From JAUIAS01 sp030425395 (GTDB taxonomy: Bacteria > Pseudomonadota > Alphaproteobacteria > Rhodobacterales > Rhodobacteraceae), in the NCBI GenBank assembly GCA_043553855.1, contig CP121336.1:310001-374000 (forward strand): a stretch of DNA of 64,000 nucleotides, in the 5' to 3' direction. The notes under the pieces were generated by a model. The model had not been told where the DNA came from. It did no database searches and saw only the letters and a program-made list of their open reading frames with translations. This document shows, one piece after another, positions 17,547 to 26,746 of the stretch; position 1 is the stretch's first letter; every line of letters begins with the position of its first letter. Made by a program: the position numbers and the translations under genes.

Positions 17547-18730
17547 ATGCGCAGTTGAGAGCACTGAAGCCGAAGGCAAAGCCTTACAAAGTCTCTGATT
17601 TTGACGGCCTCTATGTCACAGTGACGCCGAGCGGATCGCGGTTGTGGCATTTGAAATACCGGATCGGAGGGCGCGAGAAGCGTCTTTCCTTTGGGGCTTA
17701 TCCAAGCGTCACTCTCTCGGACGCACGAAAGTTGAAGGATGAAGCGCGGGCCACTCTGGCGGCTGGCAGTGATCCGGGTGTCGTCAAGCAAGCGCGAAAA
17801 CGGGCAGAGCGGGAACGGCGCGGGATTACCTTTGCGGCCCAAGCGGAAGCCTTTATCGACAAGGCCCGGCGCGAAGGGAAAGCCAGCGCCACGATGTCGA
17901 AAACCGAATGGTTGCTGCAAATGGCTTGCTCGGACTTTGGTGCGACCCCGATTTCGGAAGTCACCGCGCCAATGATCCTCGCATGTCTTCGCCGGGTTGA
18001 GGCAAAGGGCAACTATGAGACAGCGCGCCGTTTGCGCGCAAAGATCGGAGCGGTGTTCCGGTATGCCGTTGCAAATGGTCTGGCCGAAACAGACCCGACA
18101 TACGCCCTGCGCGACGCCCTGATCCGCCCGACGGTCACGCCGCGCGCAGCCATTACCGATCCAAAAGCATTGGGAGAGCTTCTTCGTGCTGTTGATGGCT
18201 TTCACGGGCAAGCGACGACGCGTATTGCGCTGCAACTCCTCGCGCTACTGGTCCAACGGCCTGGCGAGCTTCGCAACGCCAAATGGGAGGAAATTGACCT
18301 TGTTCAAAAGATATGGAGCATTCCCGGAGAGCGCATGAAAATGCGTCGCCCGCATCGTGTTCCACTTCCCGATCAAGCGGTTGACTGGATCAGGACGTTG
18401 CAGGCCGTTTCCGGTCAGAGCGCGTTTCTGTTTCCGAGTCTGCGGTCCCTGCACAGACCCATGAGTGAGAATACCCTTAATGCTGCTCTACGACGCCTCG
18501 GTTACAGCGGTCAGGAAATGACGGCCCACGGGTTTCGGGCCACCTTCTCGACCCTTGCCAACGAGAGCGGTCTCTGGAACCCGGACGCGATTGAACGCCA
18601 GTTAGCCCATGTGGAGACCAACGCGGTTAGACGTGCGTATGACCGTGGGGAGCATTGGGAGGAGCGTCGTAAGATGATGGATTGGTGGTCGGACTATCTG
18701 GACGAACAGCGCAGGCTAGCGAATCCTTGA
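17534..18730 (+). CDS. P4-type tyrosine integrase (DUF4102 N-terminal)
   Basis: This 398-residue integrase is of the kind that targets tRNA genes. The N-terminal arm-binding DUF4102 domain reads MPLSDAQLRALKPKAKPY then VSDFDGLYVTVTPSGSRLW. The catalytic domain shows ALLVQRPGELRNAKW (first Arg), HGFRATFSTLANESGLW (His-x-x-Arg) and QLAHVETNAVRRAYDRG (His and the Tyr nucleophile). All catalytic residues are present, so it looks active. I chose the start at 17534; in-frame codons upstream run into the GCCCCCA repeats. It lies next to attL and reads away from the tRNA. It should catalyse integration and excision at the 15-bp tRNA-Thr core. Confidence 0.93.
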   Translation: MPLSDAQLRALKPKAKPYKVSDFDGLYVTVTPSGSRLWHLKYRIGGREKRLSFGAYPSVTLSDARKLKDEARATLAAGSDPGVVKQARKRAERERRGITFAAQAEAFIDKARREGKASATMSKTEWLLQMACSDFGATPISEVTAPMILACLRRVEAKGNYETARRLRAKIGAVFRYAVANGLAETDPTYALRDALIRPTVTPRAAITDPKALGELLRAVDGFHGQATTRIALQLLALLVQRPGELRNAKWEEIDLVQKIWSIPGERMKMRRPHRVPLPDQAVDWIRTLQAVSGQSAFLFPSLRSLHRPMSENTLNAALRRLGYSGQEMTAHGFRATFSTLANESGLWNPDAIERQLAHVETNAVRRAYDRGEHWEERRKMMDWWSDYLDEQRRLANP

Positions 18731-18751
18731 GAGTTCTGCTTTCGTTTTGCG

Positions 18752-19642
18752 ATGGACGAAAAAGAACGCGAAGACATCGTTGTGGCCGCACTGGCTGCAC
18801 AATACCCAAAAATCTGGGCGTGGAGACCAGCGAAGGTCGAGGTCCCTTACGGTCCCGACGATATGGAGCAAGTGAACAAATTTGCTGACCGCGTGGCCAG
18901 AATGCGATCAGCTTGCAAAGAAGCGCTGCTCGCTTTGCCGGACGAAGAATTGTTGCGAATGCGCGACTTCCAAAGCTCCGAGAACCAACACGCGCCTTGG
19001 CCATGGGCAGATCATTTGCCGAGCAATCCTAACGATTATCTTCGGCGGATACCCAAGGTCTGGGCTTATGGCTTCGGCCACCCTGCATTTGCACCTGATT
19101 TTGACTATTGGGCCATGATGCCGAAGCTCTCTGTCATGGAAGCCACCATGCTGTCCGTCGGTGCAAAGCCAGAGTTGATGACGCAGGAAAAAATTTACGA
19201 GTTGAAAAGACAGAAGCCAGAAAAATTGTGGGCTTCGTTCAGGTTTCTCATTGAACGCTATGACCTGATGTTCCGAATGTATCCGAGCGGCGGCTATGGA
19301 AAGATGCACTTGAGCACCCGACGCCTCTACCAATGGATCAACGAAACCGGTTTGGAGGTTCATCCCGGATTCAAGGCTGCGTTGGACAAACAGTTTGGTG
19401 TCGTGTCTGAACCTGCACCGCCAAAAGAGATGACCGACGCCGAGAAGGTCAGCTTGTTGAAGATGATCGCGGGTATGGCGATTGAGCAATATGCCTACGA
19501 TCCCGGAGCGCAGCGCAACGAGGCTGTGAGAAACATCTCGGATGATCTTGATCGGCTTGGGATCAGTCTTGATCCAAAGACAATCCGGAAATGGCTGAAG
19601 GAAGCCTGTGAACTTATTGATCCGGAAAATTTACCTAAGTAG
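18752..19642 (+). CDS. Element-borne protein of unknown function
   Basis: This 296-residue soluble protein starts 21 bp after the integrase stop, so it is probably co-transcribed. The first 180 residues are rich in Trp, Pro and charged residues (SSENQHAPWPWADHLPSN; LSVMEATMLSVGAKPELM). The C-terminal 70 residues read like a helical DNA-associated segment (MTDAEKVSLLKMIAGMAIEQYAYDP, then DDLDRLGISLDPKTIRKWLKEA). The tail resembles C-termini I recall from hypothetical proteins of proteobacterial islands, where it may act in regulation or DNA binding. No enzyme motif was found. Confidence 0.7.
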   Translation: MDEKEREDIVVAALAAQYPKIWAWRPAKVEVPYGPDDMEQVNKFADRVARMRSACKEALLALPDEELLRMRDFQSSENQHAPWPWADHLPSNPNDYLRRIPKVWAYGFGHPAFAPDFDYWAMMPKLSVMEATMLSVGAKPELMTQEKIYELKRQKPEKLWASFRFLIERYDLMFRMYPSGGYGKMHLSTRRLYQWINETGLEVHPGFKAALDKQFGVVSEPAPPKEMTDAEKVSLLKMIAGMAIEQYAYDPGAQRNEAVRNISDDLDRLGISLDPKTIRKWLKEACELIDPENLPK

Positions 19643-19653
19643 CTGAAAAACAT

Positions 19654-19673
19654 ACCGTTCCTTCGGGAACGGT
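19654..19673. promoter_or_regulatory. Perfect 8-bp hairpin with TTCG loop after the unknown gene
   Basis: ACCGTTCC and GGAACGGT are perfectly complementary around a TTCG loop, a very stable RNA tetraloop, 12 bp past the stop codon. There is no T-tract, so it may be a factor-dependent terminator, a processing or stability stem, or an operator in front of the AlpA-like gene. A second GTTCC follows at once. Confidence 0.45.
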
Positions 19674-19745
19674 GCCCGTTCCCACAAAAATCCTATCGGA
19701 CGACGCAACATTTCTTCGAATCGTATCAGACGTTCGGAGATCAAA

Positions 19746-19952
19746 ATGGACGCACCTCAGTTTCCCCAAACGGGCTTTGTTCGCCTTTCCCAGATTCTGG
19801 CCCCGACCGGCCCAATCCCAGTATCGAAGTCTACATGGTGGAAGGGCATAAAGGACGGTCGTTTTCCTAAGCCGATGAAGCTTGGTCCACGCACGACCGT
19901 CTGGAAGGCAGAGGACATTCGCGCCTTGTTCGAGGGCCACGACGATGGGTAA
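19746..19952 (+). CDS. AlpA-family small DNA-binding regulator
   Basis: This 68-residue protein has the AlpA/excisionase-type winged helix. The N-terminus RLSQILAPTGPIPVSKSTWW gives the first helix and turn. KDGRFPKPMKLGPRTTVWKAEDIRALFE is the typical recognition and wing segment. AlpA proteins in islands activate integrase genes or act as excision factors. Its stop overlaps the start of the next small regulator, so the two are made together. The short length is normal for the family. Confidence 0.85.
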   Translation: MDAPQFPQTGFVRLSQILAPTGPIPVSKSTWWKGIKDGRFPKPMKLGPRTTVWKAEDIRALFEGHDDG

Positions 19953-20370
19953 GCGTTACAACCCGATGTTGATCAAGTCTGCCTTGACCTATGATATCGG
20001 TGAAGCGGCGCAAGCGTTGGGCGTCACGCCCGCGACCATCCGGAACTGGATCAAAGACGGCTTGCCTGTCATGTCCGAGCGTAAGCCTTATCTGATCCTT
20101 GGCGACGCCTTGAAGAGCTACCTTCGGGCCAAGCGGGAGACCTCCAAGCGCCCGCTCGATGCGGATCAGCTCTTCTGTCCGTCTTGCAGAGAAGGACGAC
20201 GCCCCGTTGATCTGATCGTCACAACGGCCTCGGTTTTGCCCAGCACGCAATTGCTGAAGGGCATCTGCCCGTCTTGTGGCCGCGCATGTTCCCGCATCAT
20301 TTCGGCCAGAGACATCGACACATTCACGCGCACATTCACCATCGCGAAAGGGGCTAATGGCGCACCCTAA
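19945..20370 (+). CDS. HTH protein with C-terminal zinc-ribbon (CxxC...CxxC)
   Basis: This 141-residue protein combines a MerR/excisionase-like helix-turn-helix (YDIGEAAQALGVTPATIRNW, then IKDGLPVMSERKPYLILGDAL) with a C-terminal metal site made of CPSC near residue 75 and CPSC near residue 110, presumably binding zinc. The first part is a standard DNA-binding fold. The second resembles zinc ribbons found in small partners of island recombinases. It overlaps the AlpA-like gene by 8 bp and is followed after 52 bp by a second tyrosine recombinase, suggesting that the three control element mobility or the defence operon. The exact role is unknown. Confidence 0.75.
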   Translation: MGKRYNPMLIKSALTYDIGEAAQALGVTPATIRNWIKDGLPVMSERKPYLILGDALKSYLRAKRETSKRPLDADQLFCPSCREGRRPVDLIVTTASVLPSTQLLKGICPSCGRACSRIISARDIDTFTRTFTIAKGANGAP

Positions 20371-20422
20371 GTGATACCGGATCACTCCGCCTGAATTGTC
20401 ATTAAACCCAAGGAGCAGACCC

Positions 20423-21448
20423 ATGCGGAAATTCAACGAAGAAAACGAACGCATCAAGCGCAAATACCTGCATCACCTTCGACGCGCCCAGCGCAAGGAC
20501 GCGACCACGGTTCAAAAGGCAGCAGAAGGCATTCTGCGTTTTGAGGCCAGCACCAATTTCTCTGATTTCAAACGCTTCCACATCGAGCAGGTGATCAAGT
20601 TCCAGGACCGCATCAATTCCGAGGTTAGCAAGACAACCGGCAAACCTCTTTCCAAATCTACGATCCGGTCGATCCTGGCGGCGAACAAGGGGTTCTTCTT
20701 CTGGCTTGCGGATCAGCCCGGATACAAGAGCCGTATCCGGCATTCGGACGCTGACTACTTCAACATGGATGCCAAAGGTCAACGTGTTGCGAGCGCCGTT
20801 CGCGAAACACCTTATCCTTCTATGGAAATGGTGCGGCATGTGTTTGATGCCATGCCGACGGAGACGGAGCAGGACCGTCGCAACAAGGCGGTAATCGCGT
20901 TTCTCATGTTGACCGGCGCGCGCGACGGGGCGGTTGCATCTCTGAAACTCAAACACGTCAACATGATCGACGGATATGTCTTCCAGGACGCCCGTGAGGT
21001 TCTGACGAAAAACAGCAAGACGATCACAACCTACTTCCTCCCTGTCGATGAAGCATACCATGAGTGCTTTGCCGATTGGGTCGCGTTTCTGCGCAAGGAC
21101 AAGCTGTTCGGTCCCGACGATCCGCTCTTTCCGCCGCTCAAGGTCGGTGTCGTGGATGGGGCAATGAAGGTGATCGGCTTTGAACGCCACGTCTACAAGA
21201 ACGCCAACGCCATTCGCAAAATTGTCAAAGACGCATTCACGAATGCCGACCTTCCCCTGTTCACGCCCCATGCGTTCCGCAAGACCTTGGTGAAATGGGC
21301 AGACCGCATCTATCCGACGCGCGAAGCCTTCAAAGCCTTCTCACAAAACATCGGCCACAGCAGCGTCGTGACCACCATAAGCGCCTACTATCCCGTCTCT
21401 CTGGAACGTCAGGGCGAACTGATCAAGGCGGCCAATCCCAAATCCTAA
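20423..21448 (+). CDS. Second tyrosine recombinase of the element
   Basis: This 341-residue site-specific recombinase is unrelated in its N-terminus to the P4-type integrase. The N-terminal helical core-binding region spans residues 1-120. The catalytic domain shows LMLTGARDGAVASLKLKHV (Arg), FTPHAFRKTLVKWA (His-x-x-Arg) and SQNIGHSSVVTTISAYYPV (His and Tyr), so it looks intact. A consensus AAGGAG lies 9 bp before the ATG at 20423. It is placed 76 bp upstream of the methyltransferase and reads in the same direction. I recall recombinases of this kind beside restriction-type cassettes, which may let the cassette move independently; here that is inference. Confidence 0.85.
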   Translation: MRKFNEENERIKRKYLHHLRRAQRKDATTVQKAAEGILRFEASTNFSDFKRFHIEQVIKFQDRINSEVSKTTGKPLSKSTIRSILAANKGFFFWLADQPGYKSRIRHSDADYFNMDAKGQRVASAVRETPYPSMEMVRHVFDAMPTETEQDRRNKAVIAFLMLTGARDGAVASLKLKHVNMIDGYVFQDAREVLTKNSKTITTYFLPVDEAYHECFADWVAFLRKDKLFGPDDPLFPPLKVGVVDGAMKVIGFERHVYKNANAIRKIVKDAFTNADLPLFTPHAFRKTLVKWADRIYPTREAFKAFSQNIGHSSVVTTISAYYPVSLERQGELIKAANPKS

Positions 21449-21524
21449 TCAATTGAGCGTTGAATAGACCTTGGGATTGGTTCAGCTTAAGGCACGGACC
21501 AGAGGCAACGGATAGAGACGATCA

Positions 21525-24261
21525 ATGAACGCTGTTGAGATCGAACAGGCTATCAGCGATCTGGCGGACAAGCCCTATGACGCAGGAGAGTTTCCATACG
21601 CTTTCTTGGAGTGCTTCGACAATTCGGCAGCGCGATCAACAAAGCTTCGCAAGGGAACCTCGAACAAATCCGACATTGATGGCGTGCTTCAGGCGGGCAG
21701 CATCCACATCAGGACCTGTGGAACCGGATGTGTGCCCGAGACACTGACCGCTCTCAAGGAAAGCAAGGCCACGCAGACCAAGCGCAACAAATGCCGGTTT
21801 GTCATGGCGACAGACGGAGAACAGATCGAGGCAGAAGACCTGCACACCGGCGATGTGATTGCCTGCACCTATAGCGATCTGCCCAACCACTTTGTGTTCT
21901 TCTGGCCGCTGGCTGGCCTGTCCAAGACCAAGCAACTGGCCGAGTCCGAGTTCGATGTTCGGGCCACACTGCGACTGAACAAGCTCTACGTCACCCTGCG
22001 GTCCGATAACCCGGACTGGGGAACGCCTGAGCGTCGCCACGATATGAACCACTTCATGGCGCGTTTGATCTTCTGTTTCTTTGCCGAAGACACAGACATC
22101 CTCGCGGGTGACAACTTGTTCACTGAAACGGTCAACACATTCACCACCCGTGACGGGGCCAACACCCACGAGGTTATTTCCGAGATTTTCAGGGCGATGG
22201 ACACCCCGATCAAGGACCGTGCTACCGCCGACCTGCCCAATTGGGCCAACACCTTTCCTTACGTGAATGGCGGGTTGTTCAGCGGCTCCAAGGACGTTCC
22301 ACGCTTCTCTCTGATCGCCCAACGCTACCTGATCCAGATCGGCGGGCTGCCGTGGGACCAGATCAACCCCGATATCTTTGGCTCCATGATCCAGGCTGTA
22401 GCGGATGAGGAGGAACGCTCAAAGCTGGGGATGCACTACACCTCTGTGCCCAACATCCTGAAGGTGCTGAACCCGCTCTTCCTCGATGACCTGCGTGACC
22501 ATCTGGACCGCGCTGGTGACAGCCCGCAAAAGCTGCTGAACCTGCGCAAACGCATGTCCAACATCCGCGTCTTTGACCCCGCATGCGGGTCGGGCAACTT
22601 TCTGGTGATCGCCTACAAACAGATGCGCGAGATTGAGGATCAGATCAACAAACGGCGAGGCGAGGACGACCGCGCCTCCGACATCTCGATCCAGAACTTT
22701 CGCGGCATCGAACTGCGGGACTTCTCAGCCGAGATCGCCCGTCTGGCCCTGATCATCGCGGAGTATCAATGCGACGTGCTCTACCGTGGGCCCAAGGTGG
22801 CACGGGACACCTTCCTGCCGCTAGATGCGCGAAACTGGATCACCCAAGGCAACGCCCTGCGTCTGGACTGGCTGGACGTGTGCCCGCCCACGGGCAAGGG
22901 GGTAAAGCTGACCTCGGACGATCTGTTCGACACACCGTTGGAGCAGACCGCGATTGATTTCGAGAACGAGGGGGGCGAGACCTATATCTGTGGGAACCCG
23001 CCTTATGTGGGTCGGCGCAACCAATCAAAGGAGCAGAAAGCAGAGCTAAAAGCCGTCTTGTCTGGAATAAAATCTGCCGCATCTTTGGACTATGTATTCG
23101 GGTGGATTGAAAAAGCAGCAGAGTATTCGTCCTTCACCCAAGCAGACTTTGCCTTTGTGACGACTAACTCAATCAGTCAGGGAACTCAGGTTCCGATTTA
23201 CTGGCCCCATCTGTTTCAGCGTGGCCTAGAGATCAATTTTGCACATCACTCATTCAAGTGGGCAAACAACGCTGCGCATAATGCTGGTGTGACGGTCGTA
23301 ATTGTTGGTGTCGGACGCCCAAGTTCTGCGAAGTGGATATTCAATGAGGAACAGGTTCGACAGGTGAATCATATTAATCCATATCTCCTGCCTGGTAACC
23401 CTGTCGTCGTCCAAACCTCTTCTTCGCCGATCTCCAACGTGTCTCGCATGAATTATGGAAATCTTCCTGGGGATGGAAATCATCTGACGTTGAACGCCCA
23501 TGAACGTAAGGAATTGCTCGATGCGTATCCTCAAGCGGAACGTTTGATTAGGCCAGTCTTCGGGGCGCAGGAGTTCATTCGGGGGCTGCAACGCTTCTGC
23601 CTATGGATTGAAGATGAAGACCTAGATTTTGCCATGTCTGTTCCTTTCATAAAGGAAAGGATCGAACGTGTTCATGCAACGCGGATCAACAGCAAAGATC
23701 CAAGCTACAACGCACTGGCAAGCAGACCTCACCAATACCGTGATCGAAACATTGGAAAAGAGACAACGATCTTGGCTCCGCAAGTTTCATCTGAAAGCCG
23801 CGAATACCTGCCAACTACTGCCATGAGAGGAGGCATAGGAACGACCAACCAAGCCTTCGCCCTCTACGACGCCCCACTTTGGAACATGGCCCTCATCGCC
23901 TCCCGCATCCATCTCGTCTGGATCGCCACCGTCTGCGGCAAGCTGAAGACCGACTACCGCTACTCCAACACCCTTGGCTGGAACACCTTCCCCGTTCCCA
24001 AAGCTCACCGAAAAGAACAAGGCCGACCTGACCCGCTGCGCCGAGGATATCCTGCTGGCCCGCGAGGCGCATTTCCCCGCCACTATCGCCGATCTCTACA
24101 AACCCGACGCCATGCCCGAAAACCTGAGGCAAGCCCACGACCGCAACGACGAGACCCTCGAACGCATCTACATCGGCAGACGCTTCCGCAACGACACCGA
24201 GCGCCTGGAGAAACTGTTCGAGATGTATACGAAGATGACGACGAAGGTGCCTGTGCAATGA
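21525..24261 (+). pseudogene. MmeI/YeeA-like DNA adenine methyltransferase, one-base frameshift near the 3' end
   Basis: This encodes a large class I SAM-dependent DNA methyltransferase of about 911 residues once the frame is corrected. The SAM motif is FDPACGSGNFLVIAY near residue 350. The catalytic motif is CGNPPYVGRR, an NPPY type that makes N6-methyladenine. C-terminal parts would recognise DNA. At 24000-24002 a run of three A has one base too many: the frame reads NTFPVPK and then nonsense, while the frame displaced by one continues with LTEKNKADLTRCAEDILLA to LEKLFEMYTKMTTK, the normal family C-terminus, stopping at 24261. Left unrepaired, the frame runs on into the next gene as one 1055-codon reading frame. 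It could be a sequencing error, an inactivated gene or programmed slippage. It leads a four-gene operon. Confidence 0.85.
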
Positions 24262-24692
24262 CACATCCGACCGAACCGCTTGCGTTGAACAAGGTCGTCT
24301 ACAAGGCGCTCAATTCCCGCCAGAAAGAGACCTATAACTTCCACCGCGTTGCGAGCCGCCTTGCGGAATACGGTTACAATAGCATTCTGTTGTCCGATGA
24401 CTGGCTTGGGGCAGACTTTATCGCCTACCACAATGATGGTGAACGGTTTTATCGGGTCCAACTCAAGGGACGTATGACCATTGATGCCAAATACACGGGC
24501 AAGGGTCTCTACATCGCGTTCGTTGATGGAGATCGGGTCTACGTCTATCCGCACGACGAAATGGCGGATCGCATTGATGCGGCAGGACGGATTAATGGCT
24601 CGAAGTCTTGGAGCAAATACAGATCATATTCCTGGCCTAGTGTTTCAGAATGGATGCGAAATTTGTTATCCGATTTCGAGGTAAGCGCATGA
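24258..24692 (+). CDS. Small PD-(D/E)XK-like protein of the modification operon
   Basis: This 144-residue protein carries a compact motif of the PD-(D/E)XK nuclease fold: LGADFIAYHNDG, a turn, then RFYRVQLKGR, giving D-x(n)-QxK as in Holliday-junction-resolvase-like and some restriction nucleases. A helix containing YNFHRVASRLAEYGYN precedes the motif, and the C-terminal half (GLYIAFVDGDRVYVYPHDEM) supplies further strands. The start ATG overlaps the true methyltransferase stop (ATGA), and its own stop overlaps the helicase start the same way, so it is translationally coupled to both. It may be the DNA-cutting or DNA-binding part of the system. Because of the upstream frameshift it is also fused in frame to the methyltransferase. 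The assignment is by motif only. Confidence 0.72.
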   Translation: MTHPTEPLALNKVVYKALNSRQKETYNFHRVASRLAEYGYNSILLSDDWLGADFIAYHNDGERFYRVQLKGRMTIDAKYTGKGLYIAFVDGDRVYVYPHDEMADRIDAAGRINGSKSWSKYRSYSWPSVSEWMRNLLSDFEVSA

Positions 24693-26746
24693 GTAAGTCC
24701 ATCCCCTCAGTATCCGTCACCTACGCCCAAAACGGGGCGTCCACCACGTCCAACGAGCTTGGAATGCGTGCGATGCAGGAGCGGGCGTATGAGCGCCGTG
24801 GGGAGCAGTATTTGCTGATCAAGTCGCCACCTGCGTCCGGCAAATCACGGGCGCTGATGTTCATCGCGCTCGACAAGCTGGAAAACCAGGGGTTGAAACA
24901 GGCCATTGTCGTGGTGCCGGAGAAATCCATCGGGTCGAGCTTCAATGATGAGCCGCTGTCCAAGCATGGGTTCTGGGCCGATTGGTTAGTGGAGCCGCGA
25001 TGGAACCTTTGCAACACCCCAGATGGGGATGATGGCAAGGTCGGCAGCGTCGGCAAGTTTCTGGAAAGCGCCGACACGGTGTTGGTTTGCACCCATGCCA
25101 CCTTCCGCTTCGCCGTGGACAAGTTCGGGATTGAGGCATTCGATGATCGGCTGATCGCCGTGGACGAGTTCCATCATGTCAGTGCGAACCCTGACAATAA
25201 ACTGGGTGCGCATCTGGGTCAGTTGATCGCGCGGGATCGGGTGCATATCGTTGCGATGACCGGAAGCTATTTCCGTGGGGATGCCGAAGCGGTTTTGTCA
25301 CCTGATGATGAAGCCAAATTCGACACAGTGACCTACACCTACTATGAGCAGTTGAACGGATATGAGCACCTGAAGACGCTCGACATTGGCTATTTCTTCT
25401 ACACGGGCAGCTATGCCGATGACATTTTGGCGGTTCTCAATCCGACAGAGAAGACCATCCTGCACATTCCAAACGTGAACGCGCGGGAAAGCAGTGGCGA
25501 TAAGCACAAAGAGGTCGATCACATCATTGACGCTTTGGCAGGCGGAACCGATCTGGACTTGGACGTGGATCCGGACACCGGGTTCTACCTAGTTCAGACC
25601 AAGGACCACGGCGTTATCAAAATCGCAGACTTGGTGGATGACGACCCGGGCAAACGAGATCGGGTTTCAAAGGCGTTGAAAGACCCCAAACAGAAGAACA
25701 ATCGAGATCATGTTGATATCATAATTGCGCTTGGTATGGCCAAAGAGGGTTTCGATTGGATTTGGTGTGAACATGCCCTGACGGTTGGTTACCGGGCCAG
25801 TTTGACCGAGATCGTTCAGATTATCGGGCGGGCGACACGGGACGCTAAGGGCAAGACACGTGCGCGTTTTACAAACCTGATTGCGGAGCCGGACGCTTCG
25901 GAAGGAGCGGTCACAGAAGCGATAAACGATACACTAAAGGCCATTGCGGCAAGTCTATTGATGGAGCAGGTGCTTGCACCCCGTTTCAATTTCACACCTA
26001 AGACCCAGACTTCCACGGAGGAACCGGGCTTTAACTATGGTGAAGAAGGATACGATCCGGAGAAAACCAACGTTGGCTTTAACGAAAGCACGGGGCAATT
26101 TCAGATCGAAATCAAAGGATTGGTTCAGCCAAAGTCCAAGGAAGCTGAACGCATCTGTCAGGAGGACTTGAACGAGGTCATTACAGCATTCGTTCAAGAC
26201 AAGCCCGTGATTGAACGCGGCCTATTTGATGAAGAACTTGTTCCCGAAGAACTCACCGTCGTTCGGATGGGAAAGATCATCAAAGACAAATACCCAGACC
26301 TTGAAGATGGTGATGTAGAAGCCGTTCGTCAGCGCGCTGTCGCCGCGATGAACCTCACACAGCAGGCAAAAAAGCTGGTTCTTGAAGAGGAAGAGCAAAC
26401 ACCATCTGCCAACACGGCGCTGATTGATGGTGTTCGAAAATTTGCGATGGATGTGCGCGATCTTGATATCGACCTCATCGACTCCATAAATCCTTTTGGT
26501 GAAGCTTATAATATTCTGGCGAAGTCGATGAACGAGACCAGCCTCAAGCAAGTCGCCTCTGTAATTTCCGCCAAGCGCAGTGCGATCTCGCCAGAGGATG
26601 CTGTTACTTGGGCGAAGCGAGCCAGTAGATTCAAGAAAGAAAACGGACGCTCACCGTCGATCAATTCAACCGACCCGTTTGAAAAGCTCATGGCAGAAGG
26701 GGCAACTGCTTTCATGCGTTTCCGCAAGGAGGGTCGCTATGAATGA
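24689..26746 (+). CDS. DEAD/DEAH-box helicase (YeeB-like) of the modification operon
   Basis: This 685-residue superfamily 2 ATPase has a Walker A variant KSPPASGKSRALM near residue 45, the DEAH-type Walker B AVDEFHH near residue 165, motif III MTGSYFRG, and motif VI EIVQIIGRATRDAKGK near residue 375. The last 250 residues have no recognised domain and are rich in acidic and helical stretches. Translocase/helicase subunits of this type sit beside MmeI-like methyltransferases in YeeA-YeeB-YeeC loci such as that of Bacillus subtilis, as I recall them. The start at 24689 overlaps the preceding stop (ATGA). The gene looks intact. Confidence 0.88.
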   Translation: MSKSIPSVSVTYAQNGASTTSNELGMRAMQERAYERRGEQYLLIKSPPASGKSRALMFIALDKLENQGLKQAIVVVPEKSIGSSFNDEPLSKHGFWADWLVEPRWNLCNTPDGDDGKVGSVGKFLESADTVLVCTHATFRFAVDKFGIEAFDDRLIAVDEFHHVSANPDNKLGAHLGQLIARDRVHIVAMTGSYFRGDAEAVLSPDDEAKFDTVTYTYYEQLNGYEHLKTLDIGYFFYTGSYADDILAVLNPTEKTILHIPNVNARESSGDKHKEVDHIIDALAGGTDLDLDVDPDTGFYLVQTKDHGVIKIADLVDDDPGKRDRVSKALKDPKQKNNRDHVDIIIALGMAKEGFDWIWCEHALTVGYRASLTEIVQIIGRATRDAKGKTRARFTNLIAEPDASEGAVTEAINDTLKAIAASLLMEQVLAPRFNFTPKTQTSTEEPGFNYGEEGYDPEKTNVGFNESTGQFQIEIKGLVQPKSKEAERICQEDLNEVITAFVQDKPVIERGLFDEELVPEELTVVRMGKIIKDKYPDLEDGDVEAVRQRAVAAMNLTQQAKKLVLEEEEQTPSANTALIDGVRKFAMDVRDLDIDLIDSINPFGEAYNILAKSMNETSLKQVASVISAKRSAISPEDAVTWAKRASRFKKENGRSPSINSTDPFEKLMAEGATAFMRFRKEGRYE

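Noticed and set aside
21525..24692. Methyltransferase and PD-(D/E)XK-like protein as a natural single fusion protein
   Set aside because: The linking stretch is Arg/Pro-rich nonsense, whereas the alternate frame encodes the conserved methyltransferase C-terminus and stops with an ATGA overlap at the next start. The fusion is produced by a one-base shift.
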